Under the pieces are notes generated by a model that was not told the DNA's origin, searched no databases, and saw only the letters and a list, made by a program, of their open reading frames with translations. From contig NC_081340.1 in NCBI RefSeq assembly GCF_022539665.2, forward strand, positions 2,852,001 to 2,916,000: a stretch of 64,000 nt of DNA, read 5' to 3'. Position numbers and translations under genes: made by a program. How positions within the stretch are numbered: position 1 is the stretch's first letter; every line of letters starts with the position of its first letter. The DNA is from Daphnia carinata. Its lineage: Eukaryota; Arthropoda; Branchiopoda; Diplostraca; Daphniidae. This document shows, piece after piece, positions 12,026-24,100 of this stretch.

Positions 12026-15000
12026 TTACCTCGGCGAAGATGAACACGTGACGCTGGGCGTGACGGAGAGTCTCTTATCCAGCGTGACGTAAGTTGGTTC
12101 GCAATTGGAAACCACCTCCTTCGATTGACACGAGGAGTTGAGCAGCTTGTCGCTGTTGAACGTCTCCACGTTGAGCGCTTTGCTCGTTCTGTGGATGTTG
12201 TACTGCTGTTGTTGCTGCTGCTGGTGGTGATGAGGCGACACGTCCTTCGTTTGAACGATGGCATATTCCGGCTCGTTGATCGATTTGCCTTTCGACGATG
12301 GGAAATCCAAAGTGTTGATGATGCGGTGCTCTTCCAGGCACTTGTCCATCTTGTCCATCTTCTTGCTGATTGAGTGGACAACGTTCTGCTCGTTTTGGCG
12401 CCGAGCTTCCTCGTCGGAACGGAGTTGCTCCTTTTGGCGACGCTTCTTCAAGCAGACGATGACGACGCAAGAGACGATGGCGATCAATGGGACAGCCGTC
12501 GAAATGGTGGCGATCATGACGATCTGCGCGACAGAGAGAGAAGCCTCAGAGGGCACGTTGCTCAAGCGAGAAGCGCTGCCCAGCACGGTTGGTGCCGTCG
12601 AATTGTTTTTGTGGGCAGCGTTGCGTTCGCATCGCAATCCCGAATATCCACGCGGGCAGACGCACTTGAATTCATTGATGCGATCCATGCAAGTGCCGCC
12701 GTTGAGGCACGGGCGGGTAGAGCACTCGTTGACTTCTTGGCTGCAGTCCTTGCCGGCGAAACCGGGTTTGCAAGTGCAGCGGTAGTCGTTCACTAGATCG
12801 TGACATTGGCCGCCATTCGAGCATGGTTTCGTTAGGCAGTCGTCCACGTTCGTTTGGCACAACGAGCCAGTGAAGCCTGGGACACAGAGGCAGCGGAACG
12901 AATTGACCAAGTCGGCGCACGAGCCTCCGTTCAAGCAGGGATTATCCGTTTGGCAGTCGTCAATGTCCGTCTGGCACAGGGGTCCCGTAAAACCGGCTGG
13001 GCAGATACATTTAAAACCATTGACCTTGTCGACACAGGAACCGCCGTTCTGGCAACGGTTGACAGCGCAGTCGTCAACCTTTTTTTTTTTTTCAAAACAA
13101 AAATCAAAGAGAAATAATCGGTCAGTATACAGGTATTTTTCTTTATGTTTATGTGTCTCATTTTATATCTCCCCTTACGATCTATTTAAATGAAAATAAT
13201 TTTTTACCTGGTGACCGCAGTTGGCGCCGTCAAAGCCGTCAGGGCAGAGGCACATGTATCCCTTGTCGGTCGTGTCCACACAGGTGGCTCCGTGAAGGCA
13301 TGGATTGTCGGAGCAAGTCTGTTGTGTAGAGGTCTCGCAGCGACGTCCGTGGAATCCAGCCGGGCAGTTGCAAGTAGCGTTCGTCTCGCCCTACATAAAC
13401 AAATGCGAAATTGAAATAATTAAAAATTGCCTTGTTCGTAAAAGAAAACAAAGAAAATTGACATACCGAACAGGTTCCGCCGTTGAGGCACGGGATGACG
13501 GTGCAATCGTCTTTGACCAACTCGCAGTCGGTTCCAGTGTACTCGGCCGGGCAGGTACAGGTGTAGGATCCCTGGCCAGTGTTGAAACAGGTGCCGCCAT
13601 TTTTGCAGGGTTTGTGATTGGTGCAGTAGTTAAGGTCCTGATTGCAAAATAAACCACCCCATCCTTCGTTGCAATAACATTGCCATGGTTGTTGGCACGA
13701 TCCATGAAGACAGCCTGGGTAGCGGATGCACTGGTCGCACAATTTCCCTTGCCATCCCAACTTGCATCTATTCAAATAGGAAAAAATATATTAGATTTCG
13801 AATGAAGAGCGGTGAATCGAAAATAGAAAATTGCAGAAAAAAACTTACAGGCATTCGTTGGGATCGTTGCAGAAGCCGTGCTCGTCGTGGCATCCAGGCA
13901 AGCAGATGGCTATAAATCGAATAACAAAAGCAAAAAGAATTTTTAGTTTTAAAGAACTGGCAAATCCATAAGACGTACTCTCAATAGGTTATGGAATTAA
14001 ATGGGATGATGAAAAAATATATATATAGAAGAGAAAGAAAGACAGCAGAAAAGAAGCGTGGGATCTGTCCAATGATGTACCGTTTCCAGGTGAATGGTTC
14101 CAATGCTCTTGCGCAGTACCTCAACTGTTGCATCCCCTCCTCTATCTCTCCCCCCCCCCTACCCCACCCTATTATCCGAATGTGATCCAACAGTGTGCAG
14201 ACACCCTTCTCGCAGTTTCTTTTGACATGGATTTAAATGGCTACAGCTGCGGGCTACCCGGCTTGGTCGCACACAAGCGCTAACGTATAGACGGGGGGGT
14301 TTTTTAAAAACTAGTGCAGATGTTCCGCAGCCAAGGGGGCAGATGGTGACCCGATCGACCCAAGTGGCAGATGCAACCCCCCTCTAAAAACCGGCAAGAC
14401 GGAGGGGAGCAAATGAAGGGGGGAGAAATAATAGAATAGAGGAAGAAGAGAAGGGACGTGAACACACAAAGCGGCAACCAACTGTTAGGAACCCCCCGTT
14501 CCCCCACAACACCTTTAGACGGTGGGAAAAATAAAAAAAAAAAAAGCCTTCAAGAAAGCCCCCCCCCTTCCTCTTCTTCTCCGCCCTCTTCCTCCTTCCC
14601 AAATCATGACAATTCACACATGATAAGAGATAAATCATATTTTTTTCTGTTTTCAATGATGGTGATCATATCAAGCGATTGCCACAAAGAAATTAAGCCA
14701 CGAATTTAATTTTTTTTTTCCGATGTTTTCTCTTGCAACAAAAGAAGAGCGAGCACGGTTAGCACAATATCATGATTGCGTGACGCCAACCGGTTACCTG
14801 GTCCCCAGAGCTGCTATCCCCATCCGAAGCTCGATCCCGACCACATAACCCCCAGGAGGTTGAAGGCGGGTCAAAGGTGACCACCATTGGGTATATCTTA
14901 ATTTCTTCCACCTTTAACGGGCATGAGAATGAGGCTGCAGGTGACTACCGCACGGCAGGGAACAGACAGACAGATAGTCACACACGGATATACGAAAAGA

Positions 15001-17506
15001 AAAAAAAACAGTAGAGAACTACCGTTTCTCCACGATGGAAAAAGGAAGAAGAAACAACAACAAACTCGGGTCGATAAGTTGATAAAGACAGCCATCTGAT
15101 TCGTCAGAAAGGAAACGATGATCGACCAAAGATGTCAAAATTCCCACGGATATGGCGACACAAGGAGGTGGTAGGGGGGAGTAGGGAAAAAATAAAACAA
15201 AAGAGAAAGGAAGGAAGCGCCCAAGATGGTTCGGTAACATGAGCCATCAACAGAGGAACCAGACGAGCTTCAGTCATCGAGTTCATTTAAGGAAAGTGTG
15301 GAGGGGGGAGTGTAGTTAATTTATTTATTTTTAGTCAATTAGTTTGTTTATATTCGGATAGTGTTTTACCTTTAGTGCAGTATTCGCCACTCCATCCGGG
15401 TAGGCACACTTTATCGCCGCTGGGTTCAGAGCAGGTGTAGTGGCCAAATTTGTCGTCGCGGGGGCGGCAAAGATTAGCGCATCCGTCGCCATAGTAATGC
15501 TCGTCGCATTTCACCCGGTAACTATAGTTCAAAGCGTGTAATCCATCGGCGGCTGAGTACGAGTCAGCTTTCCACGCGTTCGACGAGTCCATCCATCTCT
15601 GTGTGGCCATCTGCATCACCAGCACTTTGTCTACAAAAAAAAAATTCAAGATTTTATTTTTTAAAGCTCTATGAGAGTGGCATATGGTTGCTTCGAAGGT
15701 GATGGATAGATATAGCTGGAAGCCCTCTACGGTAGCATCAAGATTATCCCCAGGTTTTCTTTTTTCACAAGGCAGCGGAAGAGACGCCAGATGGCGTCCG
15801 GATGGGAACCCCCAGACCCCAAAAAAAAAGAACCTCTTGAACACACAGAGATACAACGGTATCGATTTTTTATTTTTTTACAACATCCCCATTATGCAGT
15901 TTAGTTGTTGAAAAATTTCAATTTCTAACCAAAAAAATGGCTACCCTTTTTTTTTCTTTTGTTTTAAAAAGGTTGGGAAATGAAAAAAAAAAAAAAGTTC
16001 ACACTTCTTCCCCAAGTCGTCTTGTCGAAAGTATCAAGAAAACGACAAAAGAATTAGGAAAAAATATATATATATATATCTACTGCCATGGGAAAATGCC
16101 CGAGGTGAATTAGAACGGTGCGAGTACCTAGAAAGAAAAAATCCAAACCTCCCCCTCTCTCACCCATTAAGAAATGGGTTTCTTTCGCTAGCTTTAAAGA
16201 GAAAGGGCGCTCGGACCACGTGAAAATGGACTCTTCCCATCCAGTAGAGCCGTCAAAAACCCAAAAAGAAACAAAAAAAGAAAAAAAAAAGAAGGGGAAA
16301 GAAAAACTTGTCAGCTCGACCGGAAATCTTAATTAAACTACACAACGAGCCTTCCCGTCGCAAAAATTGGGGGCCTCTTAAAGTCTACATAAGCTTATAA
16401 AGGTGGTACATGTGTGTGTTCACATGGTTAGCGCTGCCACGCAAGTAGCCGGTCATTTACACGTACACGATTGGTGTGTGTGTGTGTAGGTGGGCAGCGG
16501 TAAAAAAGAATAGAACCCCTTTACGTCCCACGTAAAAAAAACCGCCCATGATCTATCAACTGTGAAAGAACAAAAAAAAAAATTGAGAAGCCCAAAAGAA
16601 CAATACGGTTTTCCGAGGGAGTCCCAAAAGAAAGTCACACGCAAGACCGCAAAGACAGTGTGGGAAACAAACGAATTTTTATTGAAGTGTTTTAAATCTT
16701 CGGCAACGGACAAGAAACCGAAACACAGCGGGGTGACGCGCACACTTTGTGATTGCACCCACACCCCCTACGCGCTGCATCTATCGAACTTGTAACACCG
16801 TGTCCACCAACCGTTCCCACCCCCGCCCACCAAAACCGAAAATGTCAAATAAAGTTTAAAACCAAAAAAAAAAATGGAACACTTGGAGGAGGCCGCAAAA
16901 GATGTCAACTTTACAATAGAGAAAGAGTTAAGAATAATAAAAAAAACGAGTGATTTACCTGTAGTGTTGCTTGGCTGGTGATAGGCTTCGATGATCAGCG
17001 AGAAAGTGCCCTAGAAACAGGGGGGAGGAAAACAAAAAAAAGCGCCATTTTTTTCATTAGCGTCTACCCGGGACTAGAAAGGTGAGAAAGAAAATAGAGA
17101 GACTTACAGGCCAAGAGAACTCGAATGGCAATCGGACGGTATATCCATTGGTGACCGATGAATTAGAGTTGGTAGCGTTGGTAAAATCAAGCGAATTGTC
17201 GCCGAGTACGGGTGTTGAAAAATCGCCATAAGTGCACGCTCCAGACAAGTCGATGCTGGTCTGGTAGTGCTTGAGGCAGACCCGAAATTGCGTGCGGCAC
17301 GCTTCACTGCACCGGGCGCCGCCATTTGGCGACGACGACGATGCCTTGAATCCGTCGCAGCAATGACCTTTAGCATCGCGACCCAACTCATTTTGAAATC
17401 GGTCAAAACGCAATTCAAACACGCCAGATGATCTCACTTCCATCGTTGTCAAGGTAAAGATACTGAAAACGAGACACACGAGCGAAATCAATGACGACGC
17501 AGCCAT
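12026..17506 (-). CDS. Dl: Delta, DSL-family Notch ligand
   Basis: Seven exons (17108-17506, 16959-17010, 15370-15630, 13849-13909, 13467-13767, 13208-13390, 12026-13078) total 2310 bases and encode 769 residues; all phases close. Start MAASSLISL is in strong context (ACCATGG) and opens a signal peptide (about 1-22). The MNNL region runs about 25-150 (ending [13 protein letters not shown]), the DSL domain about 190-235 ([27 protein letters not shown]), then nine EGF repeats to about residue 570, the number known for Drosophila Delta. A transmembrane segment lies near 603-628 ([17 protein letters not shown]...), followed by basic KKRR and a cytoplasmic tail with EPEYAIVQ, a His/Gln run and [10 protein letters not shown]. 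Delta binds Notch on neighbouring cells to drive lateral inhibition. Introns 2 and 3 are long (1.3 and 1.5 kb), the others 76-129 bases. The last codons overlap a donor-like GGTAAAT, so a longer isoform is possible. Confidence 0.97.
13910..15369 (-). other. Delta intron 3
   Basis: An intron of 1460 bases between the DSL exon and the first EGF exon, long for this genome region and therefore a candidate for regulatory content. It contains the Su(H)-type octamer CGTGGGAA (minus strand, 15141-15148). No coding content is seen. Confidence 0.75.
15631..16958 (-). other. Delta intron 2
   Basis: An intron of 1328 bases between the short 52-base exon and the DSL exon. It contains a TGTGGGAA octamer at 16659-16666 and TA and CA/GT simple repeats. 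No coding content is recognised. Confidence 0.75.
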
Positions 17507-18077
17507 GGTCGTTTGCTAAAAAAAAAAAAAAAGTTCAGAGCAGGTCGTAGGTCAAATTGTCTTTTTAAGATTCACGCACGCAACACAAGGTGTACACTGA
17601 ACACACACACATATGCGCACACATACACACACACACTGCGAGTGTCGAAGTCGGACGGGGAAAAGGGGCTAAAGTGTGTCGATTGGTTGTCACTCGAAAT
17701 TATCCATCATCATCACGGTTCTTTAAAAAAAATTAAATGTGTGTTTTTTTTTTTTTTGAAGAAAGTGAAACTTGGTAATAAACTGACAGAGGCTTCTTTA
17801 GAGAGCGCAAACTGGTCAAACGAAAAATCGAATTGGAGAGAGAACAACGGACAAGTACATCCACTTGGTGCCGAGGATGGCGAAGAACTGACGATAGCGA
17901 GGGCCCTTCGGTCCGTACGGTGGTTTCCCGTCGTTGATCGATGCCTCCGCCAGGGCGGCGCTGCTGACCCGCCAGGTGGAGGAAGTCCTCAAAGTCCCTC
18001 CCCTCCTCCCATTCCACAGCGCATATAGACAGAGAGCAAAAAAAAATAGGAGAGAAGGAAAAAAAAAAGGGAAAGAC

Positions 18078-18104
18078 AAAAAAAAAAAAAAAAAAAAAAA
18101 AAAA
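18078..18104. repeat. A27 homopolymer
   Basis: The longest A run in the window on the plus strand; it is typical of the homopolymer-rich intergenic DNA upstream of Delta. Confidence 0.9.
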
Positions 18105-21100
18105 CACGAACAGAAGGAGAAGGAAATGGCTGAAGCAGAACCGGAAACTTCGGCGGTGGGTGCTAGTCCCCCCCCCTTCATTTATTTTTTGTCTTTTTCT
18201 TCAACTCCGCCCCAGTTCGTTATATGCAGACGCTGTAGACACGCAGAACGTAAAATAGAAAATAAAAAATAAATAAATAAAAACAAATTTTTAAAAATAA
18301 GCAAAACAACAATAGTTTCAATGATTACTCGAGCGCAGAACGGGCCATTCCTCTGTTGACATTTCCAAGTAGCCACATTTAGCAACTCGTTATCGCTCGG
18401 TGACAGAAGCCAATAACAAAAACCGATAGCTTAAAAACAGAAACGCTTCGTCGATAAGATAAAACCTGTTTTTTTTTTTTTTTTTTATCAGTCTTTAATA
18501 TGATGGCCAATTGGTATATGTATTTCTAACAGACGGCTGCTAAGTTGCGCAAACTCGTTTTCACCCCCAATTTTTATCTATCATTATTGCGCTTTCCAAA
18601 AGCTGACGGCCTGTGTGGTTCGACAGGGGCGAACGCAGTGGGACCTGGCGTTAACAAGCCACCGTTAGGATTGAGTTGTTTCGGACAGCCAAACCAAAAA
18701 AAGAATGTTTGAAACATTCAATTCCTGACGATCGCTGTCAACGTGAGAATGACAAGCAAGAAACTAAAAAAAAAAAAAATCAAAGAAGAAACGGATTTAG
18801 ATAAATCCCATCAAAAGGAGAGCGCCAATAAGAAAAAGACAAGAAAAATGGTCAACGTAAAATAAAATAAAATAAGAAAAAGGCTTCAATGATCGGTGAC
18901 CCCAGGTGAACCCTCTAATCCTACCCCTGGCTCTTGTCCAGTTTCGTTCTTAATGAATCCCGTGGCTCCCTGGCCATTGATCGACATCCGACACCCATCA
19001 TTCGATACACCCCCCTCTTCTCCATCTGAACTGGCTTGAATCAACACCATTAAAAAGTCATCCGACTGATTTCCTTTTTATTTCTTTATCTGTTTGGTTC
19101 TTCTTGATGCGGTAACCACTAACAAGCTAATCGCAAAGCGGGATGACAAGCGACGTAACAGGCCAAAACTCCAAATCCCTTTTCCACACTGTTTTCAGCT
19201 TTGTTGAAGATCATCGATCGTGTTCGTTAAGGAAAAAAAAACAACTCACACCAATGGTTTACACGTTGTTAACGCGTGCAGTGTTTGATTCATGGTCAAG
19301 AGACACGTGTGACCGGTTGACCACTGCGCGCCAAGCCGGAAATGGCCGACCAAAAACTTTGAATTCTCCCAGTCTCGTGCTTTTTGCCCGGTTTTGATTA
19401 GTTAATACAACTCATGGTTTTTTTTTTTTATTGACGTTCGCCCGCATTACGACCATCATTTCGCTGTTGTTTAAATTGCAATTAACGACGATGTTGTGTC
19501 ACGTTATTTTACCTTTTTCCGGGTGGCTTACGTAACGTTCAATCGCATTGCATTCTAACACGCCTTGTGATTGTTTTCAAATCATGGCTGACTTCATTGG
19601 CAACTGTTTTATTCATCAACTTTTTATTTGGTTAGTACTATTCATCAACGGGTTGACAAGAAAAAGCAACAAAAAAAAACACGTTTAAAATGGATGATTC
19701 TAGGACGAAGAACCATTTACTTTTCGAATCGCTTGGCTGATGGTGGTCGAAGGACGCTGCTTACGTCACAGCGTGGGGACGCCAACGATCAAATAAAAAA
19801 AAGCGCGCGCCGATTACGAGAGTGAACTGAAGGGCGAAGAGGGGGGGGGGAGAGAATAGATAGATCGAAAAACTCAAAGAGCATGTGTTACGGAACCAAA
19901 ACTAGACGCTTTCCCTATTGCAGCAGCTGCAGCAGTGGGTTACAGGGGAGCGAAAGGTGGTGGTGGTGGTGGATTTTCTGGTGACCATCTGCCCGTGTCC
20001 GGTGCTTGCAGCTGCCGCGCCCGCTTTTTTTTTTTTTTTTTCCCTCCCTACATGTTATATGCTGGCGTCTGCCTTGCTATCAGTGCTACAGTGCAGTGTG
20101 TAAGTATGTACCCAAGGCATCGTCGGAAGGAGATTGTCAAATGGCAGCAGCTGTTTAACGATTTCCGTCGCCAATTTTTTTTTTCTTTCTTTCTTGTTTC
20201 TCTAGACGCGTGCTGTTTCACATTCGCCAGCCGATGCGTATCATAATCACCTATTTTTTTTTTTTTTTTTTGTACTTTTCTTTTCGTTTTTTTTTTTTTT
20301 GCTTCGAAACCGCAAAGTCCTTGAAAACGTGATAGATAATGGCCGACTTCTTTTTTTTTTTGGGGGGGGTCTCGTACCCACAGTCATTGGCACGTTGATT
20401 CCCAATGAACAAGAAAAGTAAGACGAACACACACACACACACATACAAAAAAAAAAGTGAGAAATGGTGCACAGAATATTCATTATCTCTGTTTTCTCTC
20501 TCTACCTTCTGTCGTTTTGTCGTCTCCTTGTTCACAAAAGTTTTGTTTCAAAGCGAAACAGAAAATGATAAGTGACCTTGGTTGACCTAGGTCTCAGATC
20601 CAGTTTCCATCTTTTTTCTTTTCTAATTCCCCAGGGTCTTTTTTTTTTTTTTTCCTAATTCAGACGTGCATATCTACCTTTTCATGTGCAAATGTGATGA
20701 CTAGGTAAGAAAACTACCACCGACTCGACAACTCGGACCATGCAGCTTCGGCCATCTTGTGTTTTGGGTTTTCCTTTTTTTTTGACGTTTTTTTTAGCAC
20801 AGAAGCATTTGGGCCGGCTATTAGTCTGTTTCTCCTGTTTCTGGAAATATTTTGTAAACTTAACTCGATAATCAATTGCAGAGCGTGTGCACACCTTTAA
20901 TTTTCGAAATACCTTGTTCCTATCAACGATTTCCCACCGATATTTTCCAGATGAACAAGTAGGTTAACCAGAGAAAACTACAGAGAATTTCAAAAACGAA
21001 AAAAAAAAAAAAAAAGATGGTGGATTGGTCGATTACGAAAAGAGATTGTGCTGTAATGGCGACAGAGGGGGAGGTGTATTGAAAAAAAAATTTCAGGTTT

Positions 21101-24100
21101 TCACCTGCCCTTTTTATTTTTTCGTTCTCCGCCCCTATCGTATGGCCTTTCCATTGTCAAAAACTAAGACTGTGAAAACGAACCGGACCCAGATAAGAAA
21201 AGAAATGAAAATAGATTAGCGGGAATAATGATTACCGCTTCGTTGGAGTTAAGAAAACAACTTTTCGTTTTTTTTTTTTTTTTTTTTTTTGGCCTATAAT
21301 TTGGCGCTTTTTTTTTTTTTTTATCTGGAAAGTTTTCTTAGTGTCTATTGTGAACAAGCAATAATGTGCCAGACGAAATGATGTAGTTAAACTTAATTTT
21401 CTAATTTTTGTGTAGTGTTCAACGATTGTTACAACACGTGTCTGTTGTAGCAGACCTTGGAAAATCACTGGAATGATTGAGCTGCATGTCTTCGGTTCTT
21501 GTCTCTTTAGTTGATATTTTTCTTTCCTTCAATGAAGACATTTAAAAAGAAAAAAAAAACGCTTGGGGGAAAGCAGGTGAAGTGGGTTGAAAATAAAAAG
21601 AAAAGAAAAAAAAAAGCTAGATCATAAGATATTCAAGGCGTGTTTCCCCCCAGCGGACTGGCACGCGTCGCCCAGTTCTTTCTTTCCCCGTTGTCCTTCC
21701 CACGAGTCGAAAACTTATGTAGGAAGAATCGGCTGTTGGAAAGCAATTAACGAGCAGTTAAGACGGCAATCATGCACGCCAACATCGTGATCTGTGAGCT
21801 AAATATCTTTGTTGTTAACGGTCAATTGCGTTGACGTTACGAAACACACAATTCGACGTCAATTAGAAACTAACCCGTAGTCTCGTCTAGCATTTTTTTT
21901 TTTAGACGTTGTGTGTGTACAACGAGTTTTGTTCGACAGTTAGCAAAAGCTGTTTGAAGGGTGGAAAACGAAAAATCATAACAAAACGAGGGAGCTTGAA
22001 TAGTTAGGCCACATAACAGAGGTGAACATGGCATCACAAAAGTCGAACGAGTATTTTTAACAATTCAAGAGTTACGTTGCATGAATGTAGCCGGAAGTTT
22101 GGGGCCACTCTTTTCAATCGTTGTGAATACGAAGGGCTGGCAACGTAGTAAATCAATCAAAACATTACTTTTCACTTAAACTTAAAAAAAAAAAAACTAT
22201 ATATATGTATACATATAAAATGGCTTTGAATTATTTTGATTAATGCAATTGTCAATTTAAAACATTTGTGGGTGAAAGAAATCGTGAAAAAGAATAGTTC
22301 GTTTTCAAAGAAGTAGAACAACAGCAACGATGTTGGACAATAGCTTCGTTTGTGCAGTCGTGGCCACGAGGCGAAAGAAGTGATGCGCAGATTGACAGAA
22401 GTTTGGCACTTGACACACTTGATAAGGTTGCAGCAGGCTGTAAAAAAGAAATGCTTCCTTCTCATTCGTTTTTGTGTATAGAAATTCGAAGGCACGCCGG
22501 GATGCAGTGGCCGAAACTGGCCAAGCAGACAATCGCCGCCATTCGTCTGAAAGGACACGAGGCTCGCGCCCACCAAATTCAATTGTAAATATCAACTTCT
22601 TTTCATCTCGACATAGATATGAAAGAATCTTGCTTTATTTCTTTTCTTTTTTCTTCTTTTTCCTTTTATTATTATTTCGAATCGTTCAACGCACAGGCAA
22701 GCATGCTTCCCCCTCTAGACTTTTCCATTTTTTGTTGTGTGTGTGTGTGTGTGTCTCCCTTTCTTCCTTCAAAAAAAAAAGAAAGAGAAAAGAAAGAGAG
22801 GAAATCCGTCGGTTCTTTTGAACTGGGACACAGCAGCAGCAGTAGACTAGGCACACAGCACAGTAGCTACCTCGGGAGCAGATGGTTTACAAACACCCTG
22901 CTATAGACTCTTCTTCGAGGCAGCATAGGAGTACATACACGGCCTGTCCTGACCCCCACGCTGACCAGCGTTGGCCCAGGGTGCGACAGTGCGTCTGCGG
23001 GCCTCTCGAAATAATACGCTTTCCTTCTTCTTCTTCTCTTGTATTATTTTAAAAGCCCAGCATGGCGACTGGTAAGCGTAGTGAGAAAAAAATAACGCTC
23101 GAGTGAATCGGCACGTGTCTTCGTGTCACCTGGGCAAACATAAAAAAAACAAAACGATTTTTTCTTTTTGAACAACAACAACAAAAAAAAAATATGGGAA
23201 AGAGAAAGGAGCAGCATTTTGCATATGCCTTCTGTCCGTTTTCTATTTGATTTATTTATTTTTTTGCAAATTTAACTGACACGGCAATCTGAGCGACGTT
23301 TAAATGCGAATCAACAAACTGTTATGGAATAGGTGGTTAGATTTAATTTTTTTTAGTCTGCTATGATAATAAATCAAATGACATTGCCTTGGGTAACGTT
23401 TTAATCGTTGTACTTTCAATCTGAACGATTAGAACACGACAAATGCATAACTTCCCCAATTATCAATGTTGCACAGTATATAGTTATGTGATTATTAATC
23501 ACATGTGACTGACTTAAGCTTAACTAAATCATCTTGTATCTTCGACTAGTCATAAATTGTCCCTCTAGTCCAAGTTCGTACCGTGTTCTTCGATTCGGGG
23601 GGTTCTCTTGAGCCATAAGGGATAACAGGCCAAGGCTTGGGCGAAAGGAAAACGCGCACAAGGTGACGAATGAAGGAACAGTTGTCGAGCGTCCGACCAG
23701 TTAGAGAAACCACCTGGTCCCAGTTCTTCTCTCTATACTTTTTTTTTTTTTTTTTGCTCCCTTATTCTACGGAGTGCCTATAACAGAACGGCTAGTAGGA
23801 GACCCAAGTACATATAGACGATGAGTATACGATTCTTTGGGGGAAGACCCCTCTTTTCCCAAAGACTTTTTATATATTTAAAGAGCTCAAAAGACGTTTG
23901 CAATATGGAACTCTCGGCACTCGGCAGCAGTTCGAAAGGTTCAAAATTACCCACTCAGAGAGCCACCCTATGCTCTTTGTTGCTCTTTTATTTTTTTTTA
24001 TTTTTCACTTTTTTTTTTTCATTTTTATTTTTTTTTTCTGTGGTGTGTTCCGTCTGCTTCTGTTCTCATCAGAAAAGAGATGTGAAGAAAAAATAGGCTG

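Noticed and set aside
12125-13193. Long plus-strand open frames (up to 175 residues) opposite Delta exons 6 and 7
   Set aside because: They are antisense shadows of the EGF and cytoplasmic coding sequence; the minus-strand frame has all conserved Cys and domain motifs.
18601-18650. TGGTTCGAC motif resembling a tRNA T-arm
   Set aside because: No matching acceptor, D or anticodon stems could be found around it; no tRNA is supported.
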